DNA of 64,000 nucleotides from Desulforudis sp. (GTDB lineage Bacteria; Bacillota; Desulfotomaculia; Desulfotomaculales; Desulforudaceae): the NCBI GenBank assembly GCA_003604975.1, contig QZIR01000017.1, positions 49,703 to 113,702 of the forward strand, in the 5' to 3' direction. A program made the position numbers and the translations under genes. The notes under the pieces are model-generated. The model did not search any database, had not been told where the DNA came from, and saw only the letters and a program-made list of their open reading frames with translations. This document shows positions 16,497-24,729 of this stretch, piece after piece. Each line of letters starts with the position of its first letter. The stretch's first letter is position 1.

Positions 16497-17255
16497 ATGC
16501 CCGTGGACACTAACCACAGTTCCGTTAAAAGCACAGAAGACCCCACCTTAAGTGAGCAGGCGCGTACCCAGCAGGAAAAAATGGCCGCCATCGGCCTGCA
16601 GGCGGCTGGAATGGCTCACGAGCTGAAAAACCCGCTGACCTGTATCCGGGGGTTCACCCAGTTGCTCAACGAACGCCTGGGGGAAGGACACGAACGGGCT
16701 TATCTGCGGTTCATCGTGGACGAAATAGACCGGATGAACAATATCATCGGGCGTTTCCTGAGCTTCGCCCGCCCCAGCACCCCGACCGTGGAAAACGTCA
16801 ACCTGAACGACCTGATCGGCGAAACCCTCCAGCTGCTGAGCAGCGAATGCGAAGTAAAGAGGATCACCCTAGAACATCGCCTCGCCCCCTTGCCCGACAC
16901 CTATTGTGACGGAGACGGCATCAGGCAGGTCCTTCTAAACCTGCTCCACAACGCTATGGACGCTGTCGAAAACTCGGCACAGAAAATTGTCAGGGTGGAT
17001 GCTGAAGTCGCCAACCAGGCAGAGGGGAGTAATGACGCGATCGTGATCCGGGTGGGTGATACCGGAGAAGGGATCCCGGAGGAGAACCTCGAGCAAATCG
17101 GCCAGCTCTTTTTTTCCACCAAGCCGCACGGTACCGGGATGGGCCTGGCCATTTCCTACGATATTGTCAAACAAAACGGCGGACACATCGAGATCGACAG
17201 CAAGGTAGGAGAGGGTACCACCTTTACGCTCTACCTACTGCTTAAAAAGATGTGA
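16497..17255 (+). CDS. soluble histidine kinase (sporulation-kinase/NtrB-like core)
   Basis: A 252-residue cytoplasmic kinase with almost no sensor region. HisKA has AAGMAHELKNPLTCIRGFTQLL (His at about residue 41) and HATPase_c has LLHNAMDAVE, DTGEGIPEENL and GTGMGLAISYDIV. The ATG follows GGAAGGGAAGG. No response regulator is adjacent; orphan kinases of this form in spore formers often feed Spo0F/Spo0A, but this is inference. An inverted repeat ATAAAT-AGA-ATTTAT lies 34 bases upstream. The stop codon is followed directly by a heptad repeat. Confidence 0.9.
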   Translation: MPVDTNHSSVKSTEDPTLSEQARTQQEKMAAIGLQAAGMAHELKNPLTCIRGFTQLLNERLGEGHERAYLRFIVDEIDRMNNIIGRFLSFARPSTPTVENVNLNDLIGETLQLLSSECEVKRITLEHRLAPLPDTYCDGDGIRQVLLNLLHNAMDAVENSAQKIVRVDAEVANQAEGSNDAIVIRVGDTGEGIPEENLEQIGQLFFSTKPHGTGMGLAISYDIVKQNGGHIEIDSKVGEGTTFTLYLLLKKM

Positions 17256-17281
17256 GATGTGGGAAGTTGGAGGTGAGATCC
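17254..17281 (+). repeat. heptad repeat, four units, at the kinase stop codon
   Basis: GAGATGT GGGAAGT TGGAGGT GAGATCC begins inside the TGA stop codon of the kinase gene. Same family as the arrays at 182, 2265 and 32457. Confidence 0.6.
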
Positions 17282-17323
17282 AACAGCGGCCCTTACGAGG
17301 ACGTGGCGGTCTTGTACTTAAGG

Positions 17324-18121
17324 TGGACATTTCGTACATAGTACCGGATCAATATTGGGACAGGTCCGGTTCGGTATATTACCTATGGACGGTCAGGTAA
17401 GGGTCCCGATCTAAAAGAGATACCGACGCGAATTCTATCCCCGGATACAGTATCTATTGGAACGTAAGAAATAATCGCAGACCCATCGCGAACCTTTGTT
17501 TTGATCATCACATTCCAGTAAAGTGTAGCCTTTCTCCGCTTTTCCGTAATGGGCCAGTAAATTAGCAATTCAGATGTGATGGCTTCCACGAGTCCTTCTG
17601 CGAACGGGCTACGGCCAGATCCTGTGCATCCTGACCTGAAACTTGCATATCCGGTGCTTCGATGTAGTAAGTGGCGTCATTGCTCTGCATCTCGCCGCAG
17701 TAAGACCAACAGTTCCGCTTGATGATTGATCGGCAGTTCCGGGTTGTGCCAGTCCAGCAAAAGGAGCCGTTCTTCTCCAGTCAACTCGGACACCTTTTTT
17801 TTTAACCACGCAAGTTTCGTGGGTTAGTCGGCCGATTTTGGCATAGAGGTCATCCATTTGCTTTTCGGTAACTGGCCTTGATGCTCTCCAGGTTCTTGGC
17901 CCCATCGGAAAACGAGTAGGGCATGTTCTCAATGGCCTGAGATTTCCACCGATGTGACTGAGTGGGGTGGATGCCGTGTTCCGATGCCAGTTGTGAAATG
18001 GTTTCTTCTTCCTTGAGAATTTCCAGTACCACCTAGGCCTTAAAGCTTGACGGGTATCTCTTTCTCATAGTCCGAGTATAGCTTAAAACTTACCGTTTTC
18101 GTGTCTCGTTTTCTGGGTCCA
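17324..18121 (-). mobile_element. decayed IS3-family insertion sequence
   Basis: The interval holds a broken IS3-type transposase and begins at both ends with TGGAC read inwards (minus strand from 18121, plus strand from 17324), as expected of IS3-family ends, though the inner part of the repeats is poorly matched. At about 800 bp it is well short of the usual 1.2-1.5 kb, most of orfB being lost. A short frame at 17383-17589 with no recognisable product lies in the degraded half. The right end abuts, base for base, the stop of a truncated gene at 18122. Confidence 0.6.
17677..18068 (-). pseudogene. IS3-family transposase remnant (orfA plus start of orfB)
   Basis: Reading from ATG 18068 the protein starts MRKRYPSSFKA, is interrupted by an in-frame TAG, and resumes VVLEILKEEETISQLASEHG with HPTQSHRWK, the classic IS3 OrfA helix-turn-helix. 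A frameshift follows at about 17870, after which DDLYAKIGRLTHE continues the OrfA leucine-zipper region. A nine-A run (17795-17803) lies where IS3 elements shift into orfB; after it ERLLLLDWHNPELPINHQAE resembles the OrfB N-terminus before a premature TGA. At least three lesions make it inactive. Confidence 0.8.
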
Positions 18122-18594
18122 TTATACTCCGTCTTTCAACGGAACCCCGTTCCGTACGTCTGTTGCCAACTTATAGCGTATCAACTGAGGCCCATAAATG
18201 TCAGGTGCAATGGTAGACCAGCATTCATCCTCAGAAACACCAATACCATCAAGATAGGCATTCCACTTGGACTTAACCAGTTCCACGTTCTCAGTGTTGT
18301 AGTCCGGGCTAGTGGCTTTGGCCATAAGCTCTCTGAACTTCTCCACCACGGCGTCAATTTCGCTCTCTGAGGGCAGCAAACTACGCCTCGCTGCCTCCAC
18401 ATAGATTGCTTTTTCTTCTATGATTTTGCCTAAGACCATGTCTGTCGTTACTTTGAAAGGGATAGCCCCGTTAGACGCAGCAGCTAGTTCAGAGCGATGC
18501 TTGAGAACATCGGCAAGCATAAAGGGCTGGTCGTTAACCGCAGTTCGGCGTACTTCTCAAGTACGCGGTCGGCGGGGTCTTTGTGTCCACTCAT
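18122..18594 (-). pseudogene. truncated and frameshifted gene, possibly SurA_N-like
   Basis: A well-placed start (ATG 18594 after GGAAGGAGGGG) gives MSGHKDPADRVLEKYAE, then the frame shifts near 18540 and continues through MLADVLKHRSEL to KDGV, ending in a TAA whose last base adjoins the IS end. The segment IIEEKAIYVEAARRSLLPS with SESEIDAVVEKFREL and WSTIAPDIYGPQLIRYKL resembles the helical N-terminal domain of SurA/PpiC-type chaperones, but this is a weak resemblance. The C-terminal part was probably removed by the insertion. Confidence 0.5.
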
Positions 18595-18831
18595 ATTAGC
18601 CCCTCCTTCCGGGAGAAGTAGCTCCTGGCAGCTTCCCACCCTAAGTTTGTCTGATCTGGCTCTTGGTTGAAACCATTTCATAATTACAAAAGATTCAATA
18701 ATAGTTGTGTTTTTCCTTTAAGCAATCGTGTTTTTGACTATTCGTGCCGGAAGGTTCCAAGAACTTAAGAAGGGACTTATTGAAATCCGAATGGTGACCT
18801 TGGAAGCTTTAGGCCGGTTTCAGGCAAAGTT

Positions 18832-18854
18832 TTGCCCTCTGCGAGGACAGGCAA
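18832..18854. repeat. short hairpin sharing sequence with the aprA-aprB inverted repeat
   Basis: TTGCC and GGCAA flank CCTCTGCGAGGACA in an interval without a gene (18595-18866) downstream of the cysteine synthase gene. The 15-base CCCTCTGCGAGGACA is identical to part of the arm at 325-339, so the two belong to one dispersed family. Nothing else was recognised in this interval. Confidence 0.45.
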
Positions 18855-18866
18855 CGGTCGTGCACT

Positions 18867-19775
18867 TTACGGTGAGCATTTGGCGCATATCGACCGAAAC
18901 AGCGTGGTGCTCAGGTAACGGTCACCGCGGTCGGGCAGGATGGTTACAACGGTCCCGGTGTCCATTTCTTTGGCCACCCGTACGGCCCCGGCGACGGCGG
19001 CCCCGCTGGACATACCGACGAAAATGCCCTGCTGCGTGGCCAGAACCCTGGCCGTTTCAAAGGCTTCATCGTCCTCAACGGTGATCTTCTGGTCGAGGAG
19101 TTCGGGACGGTAGATCCGGGGCACAATGGCCTCCTGCATGTTCTTAAGTCCCTGGATGGCGTGCCCCTTCACGGGCTCGACCCCGACGATCCTGACCCCC
19201 GGCTTCTGCTCTTTCAGGTACCCGGCCACCCCCATCAGGGTGCCCGTCGTTCCCATACCGGCGACAAACACATCCACCTCGCCCCCGGTCTGGGCAAAGA
19301 TTTCCGGCCCTGTGGTATCGTAGTGGGCCAGCACGTTGTGCTCATTCTCAAACTGGTTCAGCATATAATAACGGTCGGGCTCTTCCTCCATAATCAGGTA
19401 GGCCTTCCGGATCGCCCCGTCCGTACCTTCTTTCGCCGGAGTCAGCACCACCTCCGCCCCGAAGGCTTCGAGGACGCGATGCCTTTCACTGCTCACACAC
19501 CCGGGTACAACCAGCTTCACGCCATAGCCCCGGGCCGCTCCGATCATAGCCAGGGCGATTCCGGTATTCCCCGAGGTGGGTTCAAGGATCACCTTCCCCC
19601 GGACCAGGAGCCCAGCCTCCTCCGCCATTTTGACCATGTAATAGGCAGGACGGTCTTTGATCGAACCGCCGGGGTTGCACCCCTCCAGCTTCCCCAAAAT
19701 TCTCACCTTGGAGGCCGGGTCCGGGTTCCTGATTTCGACCAAGGGTGTGTTGCCGATTGCGGCCAATATGTCCAT
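18867..19775 (-). CDS. cysteine synthase (CysK/CysM family)
   Basis: A 302-residue PLP enzyme making cysteine from an activated serine and sulfide. The PLP lysine is in NPGGSIKDRPA (about residue 42), PTSGNTGIALA binds the substrate carboxylate and GMGTTGTLMG the cofactor phosphate. The ATG at 19775 is preferred (GGAGG 10 bases upstream); a start 17 codons earlier adds a tail absent from the family. O-acetylserine, O-phosphoserine or S-sulfo variants cannot be told apart. It stands alone, with no cysE next to it and no leader RNA visible in the 200 bases upstream. Confidence 0.92.
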   Translation of the reverse strand: MDILAAIGNTPLVEIRNPDPASKVRILGKLEGCNPGGSIKDRPAYYMVKMAEEAGLLVRGKVILEPTSGNTGIALAMIGAARGYGVKLVVPGCVSSERHRVLEAFGAEVVLTPAKEGTDGAIRKAYLIMEEEPDRYYMLNQFENEHNVLAHYDTTGPEIFAQTGGEVDVFVAGMGTTGTLMGVAGYLKEQKPGVRIVGVEPVKGHAIQGLKNMQEAIVPRIYRPELLDQKITVEDDEAFETARVLATQQGIFVGMSSGAAVAGAVRVAKEMDTGTVVTILPDRGDRYLSTTLFRSICAKCSP

Positions 19776-19978
19776 CCGATGAAAACCTCCACCAATTATG
19801 TCGGTCGCCAGTATCCGACAAAGCATTCGTCCGCGAGTCCTGAAAACCCTGCCGGTGGTAAAAAGAAATAATCCCCGGCGGTGTTAAACCACGTCAGGCA
19901 TAACTTGCCCCCCGCGGAAGCATAACTAGGACAACGATATCACCGATATCACACTTCTGCATGGAGGCCAGGACAGCA

Positions 19979-20623
19979 ATGGTTGAACCGGTACACCATG
20001 AAGGCGGGGGAACACGACATCATAATAAACTGGACCGGGTGGACAGCCGCTGGTGGCTGCTCCTGCTCGCGGGAGCGGTCACGGTAGCCTTCTTGTTGGG
20101 GCTCTTCGCCGGTCCCTCGCTCCGACCGACTCCCCAGGCACGACCGCCGCTGCCCGAGGCCAGGCCCGCTCCCCAGGCGGAACGCCAGGTAACCCAGAGC
20201 GAGGTCCTGGACTACCTCTCCGCTGAGGAAAACCGGATGGAAGCCGTCCAGATCTTGAGTTCTTCCCGGATGCGCCTGCCGCTGATCGAAGTCCTTTCCA
20301 CCCCCCAGATGCAGGCCGCCCTTTCCGACCTGATCACCGATCCCCAGGTGCAGGCGGCTTTTGTGCGCGTACTCGGCAGTCCTAACGGCATTCAGGCAAT
20401 GGGTCATCAGATGAACCGGCCCCACACGCAGGATACAATGGCCTCTATTCTTAGCCAACCCCAGGCCAGGAGCGGGGTACTGGAGATGATGGCCCAGCCC
20501 GAGATGCGTCACGTGATGCGGGACATGGCCCGAGACCCCCGGCTCCGGCCGCTGTTGCTGGCCGAATTCAGCGACGTGGCCAATGACCGGGCCCCGCTCG
20601 GTGGTGAGATCATCACCGACTGA
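19979..20623 (+). CDS. membrane-anchored protein with GerD-like helical repeats
   Basis: A 214-residue protein with one transmembrane segment (WWLLLLAGAVTVAFLLGLF, about residues 25-43), a Pro/Ala-rich linker and then five or six 20-residue repeats of the form xxPQMQAALSDLITDPQVQA, LSQPQARSGVLEMMAQPEMR. This resembles the helical repeats of the spore germination protein GerD, but there is no lipobox and the match is only in pattern. The ATG at 19979 is preferred over one at 19961 because GGAGG lies between them at 11 bases. A germination or sporulation role is a guess. Confidence 0.65.
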   Translation: MVEPVHHEGGGTRHHNKLDRVDSRWWLLLLAGAVTVAFLLGLFAGPSLRPTPQARPPLPEARPAPQAERQVTQSEVLDYLSAEENRMEAVQILSSSRMRLPLIEVLSTPQMQAALSDLITDPQVQAAFVRVLGSPNGIQAMGHQMNRPHTQDTMASILSQPQARSGVLEMMAQPEMRHVMRDMARDPRLRPLLLAEFSDVANDRAPLGGEIITD

Positions 20624-20663
20624 ACGCGGAGAGTTCATAGGATAGGAAGGGAATGAACAAAGC

Positions 20664-20762
20664 ATGGACCTGGGCGCCTTGGCCATATTCATACTCGCCG
20701 CCGCGGGATCGGGTGTACTCTACCTTATCCTGCGCGCCCTCCGGCGCTTAAACATCCCCTGA
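20664..20762 (+). CDS. 32-residue single-pass membrane peptide
   Basis: MDLGALAIFILAAAGSGVLY followed by LILRALRRLNIP: a single hydrophobic span with an arginine-rich tail. AGGAAGGG lies 11 bases before the ATG and a strong terminator follows the stop. It sits 40 bases behind the GerD-like gene and may share its transcript. Function unknown; the short length makes the call tentative. Confidence 0.5.
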   Translation: MDLGALAIFILAAAGSGVLYLILRALRRLNIP

Positions 20763-20765
20763 AAG

Positions 20766-20796
20766 TTGAAAAGCGCCACACGGGCGCTTTTGGTTA
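20766..20796. terminator. bidirectional intrinsic terminator
   Basis: AAAAGCGCC and GGGCGCTTTT pair around a 4-base loop, with A and T runs on both sides. It lies between the small peptide gene and the convergent pheA gene and can serve both. Confidence 0.85.
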
Positions 20797-20816
20797 CTTT
20801 ACTAATCTGGGGTTGG

Positions 20817-21983
20817 TTAGTTCGGACTCGGGTAAGAGCTGTGCTCCAGGGATGCCCCGGCCTCAGATTGTTGTTCTACCTGTAGCTGCACGTAGTAGGA
20901 CAGCAAGACCCGGTATACTTGCGTTACCAGTTCCGGATTCATGCCTCTGTGCCGCGCCAGCTGCTTCAGACGTTCCAGGATCTCCGCCTCGCGCTTCGGG
21001 TCCCGCACCGTGGTTCCCGCCTTGAGCGTCCCGATCTGTCGCACTAGGGCCGCCCTTTTTGCCAAAAGCTCTACGAGCAGGTCGTCCAGCAGGTCGATAT
21101 CGCGGCGGACATCACTGATGTCCGCGACCCGGGTGTCCCCGGCGGCATCCCCGGCGTGACCAGTGCTGGCTGGGTAGGAACCGAGCACGCGGACGAAGCC
21201 GCAGTGGGCCACCAGCCCGGTCAGGGCCGCCTGCACCTCCGGATCATCCACACTCCCGATCAAATCAATGAAGAAGATGTAGCGTCCAAGCCCGGTCCGG
21301 GCCGGTCGTGACTCGATCCTGGTCAGGCTGATCCCCCGGCGGGCGAACTCACCGAGCATCAGGTAGAGAGACCCTGGATGGTCACTACCCGAAACCACGA
21401 GCGAGGTCTTCTCCGGTCGCCCCGTGCGGCAGCCTGTCGGGCCCAGCACCAGAAACCGCGTTTCGTTGGTGCGGAGATCGGCGATGTCCCGCCCCAGTAC
21501 CTGCAGACCGTAGAGTTCTGCGGCCAGTTCGGTACCGATAGCCGCGAGTCCCGGTTCGGATCCGGCCACGAGGCGTGCGGCATCAGCAGTACTGGCCACT
21601 TCCCGCAAGACAGCCCCGGGATACTCGGTGGTCAGGTAAATCCGGCACTGGGCCAGCGCCTGCGGGTGGGACACCACCGTATGCACTTCCCCGACCGCTG
21701 TCTCCAGACGGGCCAGCAGGTGATGCCTGATCGGAAGGACCAGCTCCGCGCAAATCTCCAGGCCATCGCTGTGAAAGGCAAGCAGGTCAAGCGTAAGCGT
21801 CACCGACCCCTCACCGGAGTTCTCCACGGGCAGCACCCCACGGTCCAGGCGCCCGCCCTGGACAGCCTGGACCACGTCCACCAGGGACTCCAGCGGAACC
21901 AGGAGTGCCCCCGTCTCCCCCGCCAGGCGCCGCGCGGCCTGCTCAGAAAATGTGCCTTCCGGACCCAGATACCCGATCCGCAT
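20817..21983 (-). CDS. pheA: prephenate dehydratase with ACT domain and C-terminal chorismate mutase
   Basis: A 388-residue bifunctional P-protein. Residues 1-180 are prephenate dehydratase ([24 protein letters not shown], and [10 protein letters not shown] carrying the essential Thr-Arg-Phe), about 195-275 an ACT domain ([20 protein letters not shown]) that binds phenylalanine, and about 285-370 an AroQ-type chorismate mutase ([30 protein letters not shown]). In the familiar E. coli P-protein the mutase comes first; here the order is reversed. ATG 21983 follows AGAGAGG by 9 bases; an upstream frame start at 22022 is less likely. It lies 39 bases behind aroF and under the same T-box leader. 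Confidence 0.93.
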   Translation of the reverse strand: MRIGYLGPEGTFSEQAARRLAGETGALLVPLESLVDVVQAVQGGRLDRGVLPVENSGEGSVTLTLDLLAFHSDGLEICAELVLPIRHHLLARLETAVGEVHTVVSHPQALAQCRIYLTTEYPGAVLREVASTADAARLVAGSEPGLAAIGTELAAELYGLQVLGRDIADLRTNETRFLVLGPTGCRTGRPEKTSLVVSGSDHPGSLYLMLGEFARRGISLTRIESRPARTGLGRYIFFIDLIGSVDDPEVQAALTGLVAHCGFVRVLGSYPASTGHAGDAAGDTRVADISDVRRDIDLLDDLLVELLAKRAALVRQIGTLKAGTTVRDPKREAEILERLKQLARHRGMNPELVTQVYRVLLSYYVQLQVEQQSEAGASLEHSSYPSPN

Positions 21984-22022
21984 CTCATCCATCCTCTCTA
22001 AAGAACCTGATATCGCCCCCAC

Positions 22023-23033
22023 TTATTCCCGTCCCATGGCACGCGAGATGATCTCCAGACCACTCATCAATTCACCAAAGGCCTCCGGTGTCAGCGATTG
22101 TTTTCCGTCACACAGGGCCTCGGATGGGCAGGGATGCACCTCCACGATAATCCCGTCCGCCCCGGCGGCCACCGCGGCCCGCGACATCGGTGCGATCAGC
22201 CGCGGATCACCGGTCGCATGGCTGGGATCAACGATCACCGGAAGGTGACTCAGGCTCTTGGCCAGCGGTACTGCGCTCAAATCAAGTGTATTCCGCGTCA
22301 TCTTTTCAAAGGTCCGAATCCCTCGTTCGCAAAGAACCACGTTACTGTTTCCTTCGGACATTATGTACTCGGCTGCCATCAACCATTCCTCGATGGTTGA
22401 CGACATCCCCCGCTTTAAAAGCACGGGCTTCGCGGTCTGGCCGACAGCCCGGAGCAAGTCGAAATTCTGCATGTTCCGCGACCCGACCTGGAGCATATCA
22501 ACATACCGGGCCGCGATTTCCAGGCTGGAGGCGTTGATCACCTCGGTCACGGTAGCCAGGCCGTAAGCTCGACCGGCCTCCGCCAGCAAAGCCACCCCTT
22601 CTTCCTCCATTCCCTGGAAGCTGTAGGGCGATGTCCGCGGTTTGAACGCCCCGCCACGGAGGATTACCGCCCCGCTATCGGCCACCGCCCTTGCCGCGGC
22701 CATCATCTGGGACCGGCTTTCCACCGCACAGGGCCCGGCGATGACGGTGGTCCGACCCCCGCCAATGGAGACGTCCCCCACCTGCACTACGGTGTCCTCA
22801 ACCCGTACGGTCCGGCTGGCCAACTTATATGGAACCGATACGTCGACCACCCGTTCGACGCCGGGATACCCGGTTAGATTCAGATCCGCGAGCGCTACAT
22901 TGCCGCTGGACCTAATCACAATCGGCCCGGACGCTCCTGAGCGATGCAGTCGAAACCCGTGGCGCTCCAGCATTTGACCGACCTCGGCAACCTGCTTGTT
23001 GGAAGCACCGCTTGCCATCACAACGACCACCAC
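22023..23033 (-). CDS. aroF: 3-deoxy-7-phosphoheptulonate synthase
   Basis: A 336-residue class I-beta DAHP synthase that condenses phosphoenolpyruvate and erythrose 4-phosphate, the first step of the shikimate pathway. Residues 1-70 form the ferredoxin-like (ACT-like) regulatory domain seen in Thermotoga-type enzymes; the barrel carries [35 protein letters not shown] and [11 protein letters not shown]. Together with pheA this makes a two-gene phenylalanine unit controlled by the leader at 23067-23462. Confidence 0.95.
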   Translation of the reverse strand: MVVVVMASGASNKQVAEVGQMLERHGFRLHRSGASGPIVIRSSGNVALADLNLTGYPGVERVVDVSVPYKLASRTVRVEDTVVQVGDVSIGGGRTTVIAGPCAVESRSQMMAAARAVADSGAVILRGGAFKPRTSPYSFQGMEEEGVALLAEAGRAYGLATVTEVINASSLEIAARYVDMLQVGSRNMQNFDLLRAVGQTAKPVLLKRGMSSTIEEWLMAAEYIMSEGNSNVVLCERGIRTFEKMTRNTLDLSAVPLAKSLSHLPVIVDPSHATGDPRLIAPMSRAAVAAGADGIIVEVHPCPSEALCDGKQSLTPEAFGELMSGLEIISRAMGRE

Positions 23034-23066
23034 AAACCCCTCCTGCTGTTTATTCGGATTTCAATT

Positions 23067-23180
23067 AAAAAACCCGGACTTCCCCCATACTTGGGACGAA
23101 GTCCGGGCTCCGCGCTACCACCCAAATTGGCCCTTTGAGGGCCCAACTCTGACGGGTACGGGAAAACCTACCCCACTGAA
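23067..23180 (-). promoter_or_regulatory. second T-box antitermination unit, apparently without Stem I
   Basis: On the minus strand the T-box sequence GGGTGGTAGCGCGGAG (plus 23108-23123) is followed by a terminator whose arms CCCGGACTTC and GAAGTCCGGG end in six U residues. Only two small hairpins precede it (GGGTA/TACCC and a TTGGGCCC/GGGCCAA stem); the space before them is too short for Stem I with a specifier loop. It lies directly behind the first unit's terminator and 33 bases before aroF. Confidence 0.75.
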
Positions 23181-23181
23181 A

Positions 23182-23462
23182 CAAAAAACCCTTCGCCCTT
23201 AAGGGACGAAAGGCATTGCTTCCGCGGTACCACCCTGATTGGTCGCATTAAAACGACCCACTCGGCGAAGGGTACGGGACGATCTCCGATACCCCCTCCC
23301 TGCTAACGGCGGGAGATTCCGGCACAACCTACGCAGCGCGGGCGCTTTCAGCTGGCAACTCCGGGGAGAACTTCAATCCGTCCGTACCTGGAAGTGCTCC
23401 CAGTCAACGACACTTCCTCCCTGGAAAGCCGGTTACGGTCTACTTTTCCCCTTCACAGTTTT
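23182..23462 (-). promoter_or_regulatory. T-box leader of aroF-pheA (first, complete unit)
   Basis: The minus-strand leader begins with GTGAAGGGGAAAAGTAGACC (the AGUAGA of Stem I), has a long distal stem (GGAAGTG...CACTTCC), a candidate specifier UUC (Phe; plus 23368-23370) opposite the AGUA side, the T-box GGGTGGTACCGCGGA (plus 23221-23235) and a terminator (CCTTTCGTCCC/GGGCGAAGGG then UUUUUU, 23182-23214). The specifier register is ambiguous (GUU is one base over), but UUC agrees with pheA being the regulated gene. Confidence 0.9.
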
Positions 23463-23575
23463 TAATGTTTTGTAACTATGTCAGGAATTGTACCAGAGGG
23501 CCAGGCCCGTTGTCAACAAATTTATTCCGGTATTTACGCATTTAATGACACATCCCGAAGACCTTCTCGTCTACC

Positions 23576-23770
23576 TTACCGGACCCTGGTGTACTTCAGG
23601 TCTCCGTCATGCCCGCTAGAGACGATCACTTCCCAACCGTCGGTGCAACGCACCACACACTGGTCGACGCTGGCGGACACGATCACTCCGCCCTCCATTA
23701 TACTGGACAACACCTGGTCAATAAGTGACGCCTTGAAAAGAATCTCCTTGGGGCTGATTTCTCCGGACAT
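23576..23770 (-). CDS. small conserved-looking protein of unknown function (64 aa)
   Basis: A 64-residue soluble protein: MSGEISPKEILFKASLIDQV at the N-terminus, two cysteines in QCVVRCTDGWEV, no membrane segment. GGAGGTGA precedes the ATG by 7 bases. It has no recognisable domain. It lies alone between the aroF-pheA leader and a zinc-ribbon membrane protein on the other strand. An imperfect inverted repeat ATAAGA-TGATCAT-TCTTAT lies further upstream at 23883-23901. Confidence 0.7.
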   Translation of the reverse strand: MSGEISPKEILFKASLIDQVLSSIMEGGVIVSASVDQCVVRCTDGWEVIVSSGHDGDLKYTRVR

Positions 23771-23953
23771 GTTTAGTCACCTCCAGACCCCGGGAGGCCA
23801 CGTAATTCTAAATAAAGGTTTTGCATCACCTAGCTTGCGCTAATTTGCATCCCTTTAACCATTTATGATATGCTGGGCTCGAATAAGATGATCATTCTTA
23901 TGCCCACTTTTATCTAAGGATCCCTGGAACACCATGGAAGGAGGAGAACGGTA

Positions 23954-24241
23954 TTGAGCAACAGGCAAGTCAAGGAAAAGTGCCCCTACTGCAAAACCGG
24001 CCGGATTATTAAAGTCGGCCAGTTCGACAAGTTCATGTACTGGGGCTTCGGAGGCACGCTGGTCATGGCCCTCGGCGGATTCTTCGTAATGCCCGGGTTC
24101 TACACCATCATGCCCCTGTGGTGGTTCTTCTGCCTGTTTGTATACCTGTCCCGGCCCCTGTATACCTGCGAGGAGTGCAACACTACCTGGGATCCCCGCA
24201 AGGAAGACGGTCCGGTGAAGGCCGTAGCCCAGACCAAGTAG
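23954..24241 (+). CDS. zinc-ribbon membrane protein (95 aa)
   Basis: Two cysteine pairs, CPYC near residue 10 and CEEC near residue 75, flank two hydrophobic segments (YWGFGGTLVMALGGFFVM and PLWWFFCLFVYLSRPLY), so a split zinc ribbon would be brought together on the cytoplasmic side. The TTG start at 23954 has GGAAGGAGGAG upstream. Function unknown. First of three short membrane-protein genes in a row. Confidence 0.8.
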   Translation: MSNRQVKEKCPYCKTGRIIKVGQFDKFMYWGFGGTLVMALGGFFVMPGFYTIMPLWWFFCLFVYLSRPLYTCEECNTTWDPRKEDGPVKAVAQTK

Positions 24242-24320
24242 TTGCCAGTGGACTGATTAACTGGCGTCATGGACTGGTTACCCAATGGAATGACCATTCC
24301 GACCGCGGGAGGGGATGTAA

Positions 24321-24485
24321 TTGTTCTGGGACGTTGCCGTTGTTTTTGCGGCCCTGATAACCGTGTTGGCGATGTATAACGCTTACCGCCACGGAGTCCA
24401 GCGCACGGGTCAGGTGACACGGTGGGTTCTCCTGTCCGGGTTGGCCGTTATGCTCTTGGTGTCCGGGTTACTCCAACGCGGCTGA
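24321..24485 (+). CDS. 54-residue membrane protein
   Basis: LFWDVAVVFAALITVLAMYN, a basic loop (AYRHGVQRTGQVTRW) and VLLSGLAVMLLVSGLLQRG: two transmembrane helices. TTG 24321 is preceded by GGGAGGGG at 6 bases. A strong terminator follows the stop. It sits 79 bases behind the zinc-ribbon gene and is probably cotranscribed. No family recognised. Confidence 0.65.
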   Translation: MFWDVAVVFAALITVLAMYNAYRHGVQRTGQVTRWVLLSGLAVMLLVSGLLQRG

Positions 24486-24521
24486 GGATCAGCCAAATAA
24501 TGTCATACCTTCCCCAATTAA

Positions 24522-24556
24522 AACGTCCCCGCCGGCTACGGCGGGGACGTTGTTTT
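24522..24556 (+). terminator. intrinsic terminator
   Basis: ACGTCCCCGCC and GGCGGGGACGT form an 11-base stem around GGCTAC, followed by TGTTTT and preceded by AAAA. It ends the small-protein transcript. Confidence 0.88.
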
Positions 24557-24603
24557 ATCCGGCGGGGAATCCGCAAATACTGAAAGCAGGAGGGATCCAT
24601 ACA

Positions 24604-24729
24604 GTGGCTACTTTTTTTGCATCCATGCTGCTCTTCCCGCTCTTAAAGGCTGCGGTGCCGGTAGTCCTCTACGTCCTCTTTCTGGATTGGATAATGAAGA
24701 GTGGGGATCATCGCTCCTCGCGATCGTAG
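24604..24729 (+). CDS. 41-residue membrane peptide
   Basis: GTG 24604 follows GCAGGAGGGA and gives VATFFASMLLFPLLKAAVPV then VLYVLFLDWIMKSGDHRSSRS: one long hydrophobic helix with a basic tail. It begins after the terminator and its 3' end overlaps the convergent ABC permease gene by 22 bases. Tentative because of size; a good Shine-Dalgarno site and clear membrane character support it. Confidence 0.45.
   Translation: MATFFASMLLFPLLKAAVPVVLYVLFLDWIMKSGDHRSSRS

Noticed and set aside
17383..17589. 68-residue minus-strand frame
   Set aside because: No ribosome site or family; it lies in the decayed half of the IS region with a neighbouring frameshifted piece.
18728..19084. Plus-strand frame of 118 codons
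   Set aside because: Its second half is antisense to the cysteine synthase gene and the first half covers a hairpin repeat; no ribosome site.
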